The notes below the pieces were generated by a model. It was given only the letters and a program-made list of their open reading frames with translations, ran no database searches and was not told the origin of the DNA. A DNA stretch of 64,000 nt from Zoroaster sp. YZ-2022 (lineage: Eukaryota; Echinodermata; Asteroidea; Forcipulatida; Zoroasteridae), in NCBI GenBank assembly GCA_029582265.1, contig CM055816.1:25599963-25663962 (forward strand), given 5' to 3'. The position numbers and the translations under genes were made by a program. Positions 58,555 to 64,000 of the stretch are shown in pieces. Position 1 is the first letter of the stretch. Every line of letters starts with the position of its first letter.

Positions 58555-58925
58555 ATTGGCATTAATTTGTCACATGTTTACTTTCAATTCTCAGGCCCGG
58601 GTATGATTGCATTATAGACAATGTTGAAGGGATGGAACAACAATATTTGTAAAATGTTGGTAAAACTGCTTCTCTTTGAATCATTTCATTTTTAATTTTG
58701 TTTAATACATTCTTTGTTTCATCAATTTTAGGGGGACGTTTTGCCAAGATGTTTCTTAAAAATGACAGTTCCTCAGACTAACTATTTTATTGTGAAGATT
58801 GATTCCATCATCAGCTTTATACCAACTAAGTTGTATAGAAATTATTAACATTCAACTATTTGGGTATTTTTTAATTAGTTTTATAAGTATCAGTTCTATA
58901 ACCTACCTTTAAGACAAAAATATTG
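58555..58925 (-). repeat. Local inversion within block c, copy IV
   Basis: This 370-base stretch is the reverse complement of about 19,020-19,380 (TCAATTCTCAGGCCCGGGTA here, TACCCGGGCCTGAGAATTGA there), while both flanks are in the normal orientation. It contains one diverged satellite monomer, inverted. Confidence 0.8.
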
Positions 58926-59369
58926 AACGTGCTTATATTATCAATGAGTTGGGTTAAATGAAGATAGAATGTGTCTTTTTGCTGATTGAATGATGATGTA
59001 AAGGAGTATTCATTTTCATATCAAATTGAATGAGTCGGGTATCAAATTGAATGCATTTTGTTTAATTCATCTGGAACCTATAATAAAATGAATAAAGTGA
59101 ACCCCCTAACTGTGATGCTCATGGATCTTCATGTAGGGTATACATTTATTTTAATATCATGATCCATCCTCTCACTGAGTCTTTTGTAATTGTAGATTAA
59201 CATTCATTTCATTTAGGATTTCCAAATATTTATTTACTTCACAATGTATTTCCAAAGAATTTGCATTAAATAAAATTAATTATTGTGCTTACAAATGAAG
59301 AAGGGCAATAAAATTGTTCACATTATGTCATTGAAAATAGGTTTTTAGAGCCGGACATTCACCTGAACT

Positions 59370-59795
59370 TGCATTCTCTAATGTTTTAAATTCAATTATT
59401 GAAGCCATACAAAATAAGCAGTTTTCTGTTGGTATTTTCCTGAACCTTTCCAAGGCTTTTGGCACTGTAAATCATAACATTCTTATTTCTAAATTAGAGC
59501 ATTACGGTGTGCGTGGATTTCGCCTTGGATTGGTTCAGGGGTTATTTATCACATAGAACAACAGTTTGTTTCCTTTAACTCTCTCTTGATCCATACATTT
59601 CATGCAGAGTTCCCCAAGGCAGTGTGTTAGGTCTCTTATTGTTTATTATGTATATTAATGAATTTTTAATTAATCAAAAATGATATCCTTTTGTTTATTT
59701 GCTGATGATACAAGTTTAATTTATATCCATCACAATGTAAATAATGCAGCATGTGTTTTAAACACTGAGCTAGTTAAACTAAGTAATTGGCTGTC
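59370..59795 (+). pseudogene. LINE reverse-transcriptase relic
   Basis: In three frames: FLNLSKAFGTVNHNIL, then KLEHYGVRGF; VPQGSVLG-like text near 59,610; FADDTSLIYIHH near 59,695. These are reverse-transcriptase blocks A, B and C of a non-LTR element. The metal-binding D of block A (usually FDTVNH) is G here. Multiple frame changes. It is a different LINE family from those elsewhere in the window. Confidence 0.8.
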
Positions 59796-59830
59796 ACAAA
59801 TTGGGCAAATATATGGTTACATATCGGTTC

Positions 59831-60099
59831 TCCATGAACCATATTAACCCATGAAGTCCCCATGGTTCTCCCTGAACCATATTTCTCACTTAGTGACAGT
59901 AGAGAGAAAAACAAGTTGCCCGAAATTGGTTCTCCCTTGAACCTTTCTCACTTAGATAAGGTTCTTTTCAGAACCTGTACCTCAGCTTCGCGACAGTTGA
60001 GATAAACACACCGCAAACCGAAACGATATCGATATTCCACCATGCAAAGCCTCAAAACTTAATTCAAAAGATAAAAGTTATCAATTAATATTAATAAAG
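59831..60099. other. Unique segment with repeated GGTTCTCC(C/A)TGAACC motifs
   Basis: GGTTCTC and GAACCATATT motifs recur several times in both orientations, allowing hairpins. No gene. Confidence 0.4.
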
Positions 60100-61205
60100 A
60101 TTAATTAGATAAATAGCTAATTCAGTTACAAACCCACTGTGGTAAGAAATACATAAGTGAAATAAAACATTATATACATTGTAAAAAGGTACTTGAGTTG
60201 ATAGAGATAATCAAATGTTCCTAATTATTGTAAAGTCCTTGTGCTTCATGTGTGTTGGTTGTATTATTTGTTTAGTGCCTGGTGTATTTGTTGCATAGGT
60301 TTTTACCACATGAAATGCCTGAGTCGTACAAAAGTATTACTCTAACTCTCGGTTTATTATTTAACGTGTCCAAGTCGAGCGACCCAACACACCTCATCCT
60401 TCGATCGGGAAAATAGGTCTATACACTGACTCACTTTGCTCATCAGGTGGAGGGATTTGAGGTTTGTTATTTGTGTACGATCGTTTGGCCATCGAGGGGA
60501 TAGGGAATGGACGGTGAGGGACCGGTGATGGCTTTACAATATGACTATTCGAGAGCACAGAGGCGCATGTATTTGTACGATCTCAATTAACCTATCGCCA
60601 GCATCACCACCCAAGCCACTGTCTAATTCTTTTACCAAGCAAATTTGTCTTCCCTTTTATTTCTTAGATCAATCCATATTAAGATTTTATGATGTTTACA
60701 CCTGTTAAAATAAAACAACATCTGTTTAAACTTCAAAGCATGTGCCCATTTGTTTCTGATTATCCATTTACATTCTTGTAGCTCAGGTGTATAATAAAAT
60801 AGTTTGGTTGAGGTTACTCAAGTGTCCGTACTATGCCAGTTATTTTGGGACAAGATAGTATTGGTCTAAAATCACAAATGAAATATCGTTCAAGTGTCAA
60901 ATATTAAGCACTTCAAGTGCACCAAATGCTCTTATTACGCACCTCATTTTTTCGAGACAAAATAGTGATGGATTTTAAGCGGAAGAAGTGCAAATAATTT
61001 TTACAGTGTATAAGAAAGCGCTAAACATAACAATGTGGTTAGTACTTGAATTATACTTAGAATATAGAATATGCAAAATAAAATATATATTATTTTATAT
61101 CGTAACATGGGGCGTCATCACTGGCTACACGGCATTCTGTGGTTACATGACTTCTGACGAGAGCCCCAAACAAAGATATTGATCAATAGGGAGGTCGCCA
61201 ATACA

Positions 61206-61276
61206 GGGCTAGATAGCTCAGTTGGTAGAGCACCAGCACATTAACCCGGAGGTCGCAGGTTAAAATACAATTGTAT
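61206..61276 (+). pseudogene. tRNA-like sequence (block f, copy IV)
   Basis: GGGCTAGATAGCTCAGTTGG has an intact A box; the B box is degraded (GGTTAAAATAC). Confidence 0.55.
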
Positions 61277-62110
61277 GAAATTATTCTTTGTTAATTCGAG
61301 ACATTATTATTAGTAACATTATATGTAATTCAAATGATTACTTTGACTGTTACATACATTGTTAGTCTGATTAAAACAATTACAAATGTCTTAGAGATTT
61401 TTGATGGCTGCTAAATGTTGACTCATTGGAACAGTTGTAACAAGCTAGAACATTAAACAAGACAGATTTCCAAGTTCATACCACAGCGAGGTTTATCAAC
61501 TTATCAAGTATTTTTATTTGAAAATGTCTTGCATTAAAAAAACTTGAAATGAAAATAACTCAAGTGTACAGTGTACCATTTACAGGGTACAGTTGAATAT
61601 TCTATCAAGGATAACATAGAGTTGTGCTGATCAGTTCACACGAGTCAGCTGGCTACAATGAAAAATAAATGATGCGGAAAGTGGAAACGGAACTACGTGC
61701 AGTGTGTTAGTTATGCTTGGCTGTACGTGACAAAAGACTACCGTAGCTGCTGTAAAATATCAAGGATTTTTAGTATTACAATTCAAGTGAAATGGAGAAA
61801 ATTATTGATTTACAAACCAGATCTTGCTTGCCTCTTCTTTCCTCCATTAGGCCAAACAGAAATAAGTTGTGTTTATCCAGCACTGTACCTCCACCATATG
61901 CTAATGTAATATTGAGTATTTTACGTGACCCAAACACTCACATGTGTTTAAAACTACCTCAAAAAAGGGTACTGCTTTACCTAATACAACAAACCTTTCT
62001 GTCATTATACAACTTTATTGTACATCAAATTGAAACCACATGTGAGATTTACAAAGTATTTGCTCATTACCATCAGGGAAAATCATATTTAATTGTAATT
62101 GTATTGTAGT

Positions 62111-62579
62111 GATGTGTGCTGTGATGAACAGAAGTGAAACAGACCACAGCATGTCAGCGGCACGTGAACATGTTGGCTCGCATGGATTCCTGACACAGTT
62201 CGTGGGGAAATTACTGAAATGAAAAACTTATAATATACTTTGCGTTTTCAGGCGTTTTGTGAGTTTTCCATTTTATTTAAATATTAATTTGTCAGGAACA
62301 TTGAAAGAGTTGTAAGTTTAGTGCCTGCTATGAGAATAACTGTAAGTGATGCTTATTACTGTGCTTTGTAAACATGAACTTTCTTCGTTGTTTCCAAAAA
62401 ACCCATAAAACTATGTTCTAACTTTTCTGATTTAACTCCGTATACTGTATGGTCGTGTGAAGATACAACAGACAAACGTAGACATATATGTGTTTTTTTA
62501 TTTACAAATTTATTATGAACTTAAAATACTACTTCTGTTTATGAAGGTGGATCAAAACGTGATCAGACTAAGTACGAAC
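62111..62579. other. Unique intergenic sequence, no gene recognised
   Basis: No repeat or coding pattern noticed. It interrupts the block order after copy IV. Confidence 0.4.
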
Positions 62580-63260
62580 TGTATTTTATTTATTTATTTC
62601 TGATCTTTTATCAGGGTAACCCGGTCACATAACACGTGGTTTCCCTTGTGACCCTGAGAATGAAATTATAATTAAAAATATAAAAGTAAAGTGACAAATA
62701 AATATTAAACAGAATATAAACAAATACAATTAAAATACAATTAATTAGCCAAATAGCTAATTCAATTACAACAGCTAAATATTGGCCCAGTACTTGACTG
62801 CCTGTTCTGCCCTCTATCGGGCCAACAAAAGGAAATACGTTCTGTTTATCCAGCACTGTACTTCCACCATGTAAATGTTGTAGTCTTCTACAGTGTGCGA
62901 TTTACAGATTACAGTTGAGTACTCCAGATTGCATCAAGGAAAATAAATTGATTTGGGCTTTACACTTGTGCTTATCAGTTCACACCTCAACTGGCTGCAG
63001 TGAGCAATAAATGAATTGGAAAGGATAAATGGAACAACGCGCAGTGGTAGCCATGCTTGGCTAAATGACCAAATTGATAAATATTGACTTTGCTGTCAGT
63101 AACTCTACGTGACAAAAGACTGTCGTAGCTGCTGTAAAATATCAAAGTTATTTTAGTATTACAATTAAACAGGTGAGATTATTTATTTACAAACCAGATC
63201 TTGCTTGCCTCTTCTTTCCTCCATTAGGCCAAACAGAAATAAGTTGTGTTTATCCTCTTA
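62580..63260 (+). repeat. Fragments of blocks e and f (start of a further unit)
   Basis: TTATTTATTTCTGATCTTTTATC with CCCGGTCACATAACACGTGG at 62,585-62,650 matches 52,800-52,870 (block e start). GACTTTGCTGTCAGTAACTC and ATTAGGCCAAACAGAAATAAG at 63,085-63,250 match block f. The remainder is diverged. Confidence 0.65.
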
Positions 63261-64000
63261 ATAAGGAGTTAACACAAGACTCACTACATTTAAGGTTTGA
63301 CTGCACATGATGGTAATACAGACAAATTGTAGGTGGTATGTGGTCTCAAATTATGCTATACATTTTGGGGAAAATTATTTTGTTAGTGTCAAAGATTACC
63401 TAATTGTGCAATTGTTGTTGTTTTCGGCATTGTTTATATACATTGTTTATTTTTTTGATTATGTATTATTATTTTTTTCATTTTCTAAAACATTTTTAAT
63501 TGTACCTCATTTGAGAACTGTAATAAAAATGTGATACTACATGACAAGTATGCTGAATTATCCATCATAAATCATTGCACAAAGACTCCATAGATGTCGG
63601 TCGGAGGGGGACATACCCCAGCCCGCACTTTTAGAACGGTTGGTTTATGGTGTAAACTTAAAACAAAATGGAATAATGGATTCACGGCTGGCGGCTAGTG
63701 TTTGCAAATGTCCTTGGTTGAAAAAAGATAAACAATAGGAGGTCCTCGGTTGACACCATAAACAAACGTGATTGGGTTTGTGTGTGTGGGTTGGGGATGA
63801 GATTGATATACCATCCACAAACACACTTCATCAGCTGGCCCATAGTGCCAAATAACCATATTATTATACAATTTCATTTTAATTAGGAAAACATAGACTT
63901 GTGCTTAATTGATACAATTCTATGTCACTTATATCACAAACGTTGGCATCAGTATAATCTCCATCAAATGACAATGAGGAACAACACAATTGGTCAGTAC
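63261..64000. other. Intergenic to window end, nothing recognised
   Basis: AT-rich, no coding pattern or element end detected. Confidence 0.4.

Larger units (their letters stand above)
56200..62110 (+). repeat. Long repeated unit, copy IV (a-b-c-[d fragment]-e-f)
   Basis: Block a 56,200-57,060, b 57,280-57,840, c 57,840-59,360 (with an internal inversion), a 35-base piece of d at 59,795-59,830 (GGGCAAATATATGGTTACAT), e 60,100-61,090 and f 61,090-62,110. Most of d is replaced by a LINE relic and unrelated sequence (59,370-60,100). Confidence 0.75.

Overview
The window is nuclear DNA from an animal, probably a marine invertebrate. It is AT-rich and intron-bearing, dense with non-LTR retrotransposons, MITEs, SINEs and satellites, and carries fibrinogen-related (FReD) genes with a PAN/apple-like domain. 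Several MITEs and LINE tails look like ones I associate with echinoderms or related deuterostomes, but that is recall and not a search, so the phylum is uncertain. Genuine host genes are sparse.

Layout. 1-5,215: the left arm of a large inverted duplication (about 593-3,222) with an intact single-exon FReD gene on the minus strand, then a 5'-truncated LINE and tandem repeats. 6,496-9,000: a MITE beside a decayed piggyBac element that runs into a 500-base assembly gap. 9,505-13,500: a graveyard of DNA transposons (a Harbinger-like element with a visible empty site, several MITEs, a LINE nested in a MITE). 13,703-15,078: the last three exons of an unidentified host gene, minus strand. 15,860-30,000 and 46,683-63,260: repeated copies of a long noncoding unit made of blocks a-b-c-d-e-f in the same cyclic order. 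The copies are decorated by a LINE, a Kolobok-like element with a THAP-domain relic, SINEs, tRNA-like sequences and, in one copy, a 24-mer 112-bp satellite. 30,160-31,990: three kinds of minisatellite. 31,964-37,260: a decayed relic of a Polinton-like/adintovirus-like DNA virus, with capsid, packaging-ATPase and small membrane-protein genes but no polymerase or integrase in view. 37,623-40,392: the right arm of the inverted duplication with a broken FReD copy. 43,255-45,985: a LINE with endonuclease and reverse transcriptase. 45,991-46,429: one exon of a TOMM70-like TPR gene whose 5' splice site has been amplified into a minisatellite.

The genes do not form one pathway. The FReD gene probably encodes a secreted lectin-like protein, the TOMM70-like exon belongs to a mitochondrial import receptor family, and the rest is mobile or repetitive DNA. 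The most unusual observations are the splice-donor minisatellite, the viral structural-gene island embedded in satellites, the cyclic macrosatellite-like unit, and a young satellite grown from a single-copy stretch of that unit.
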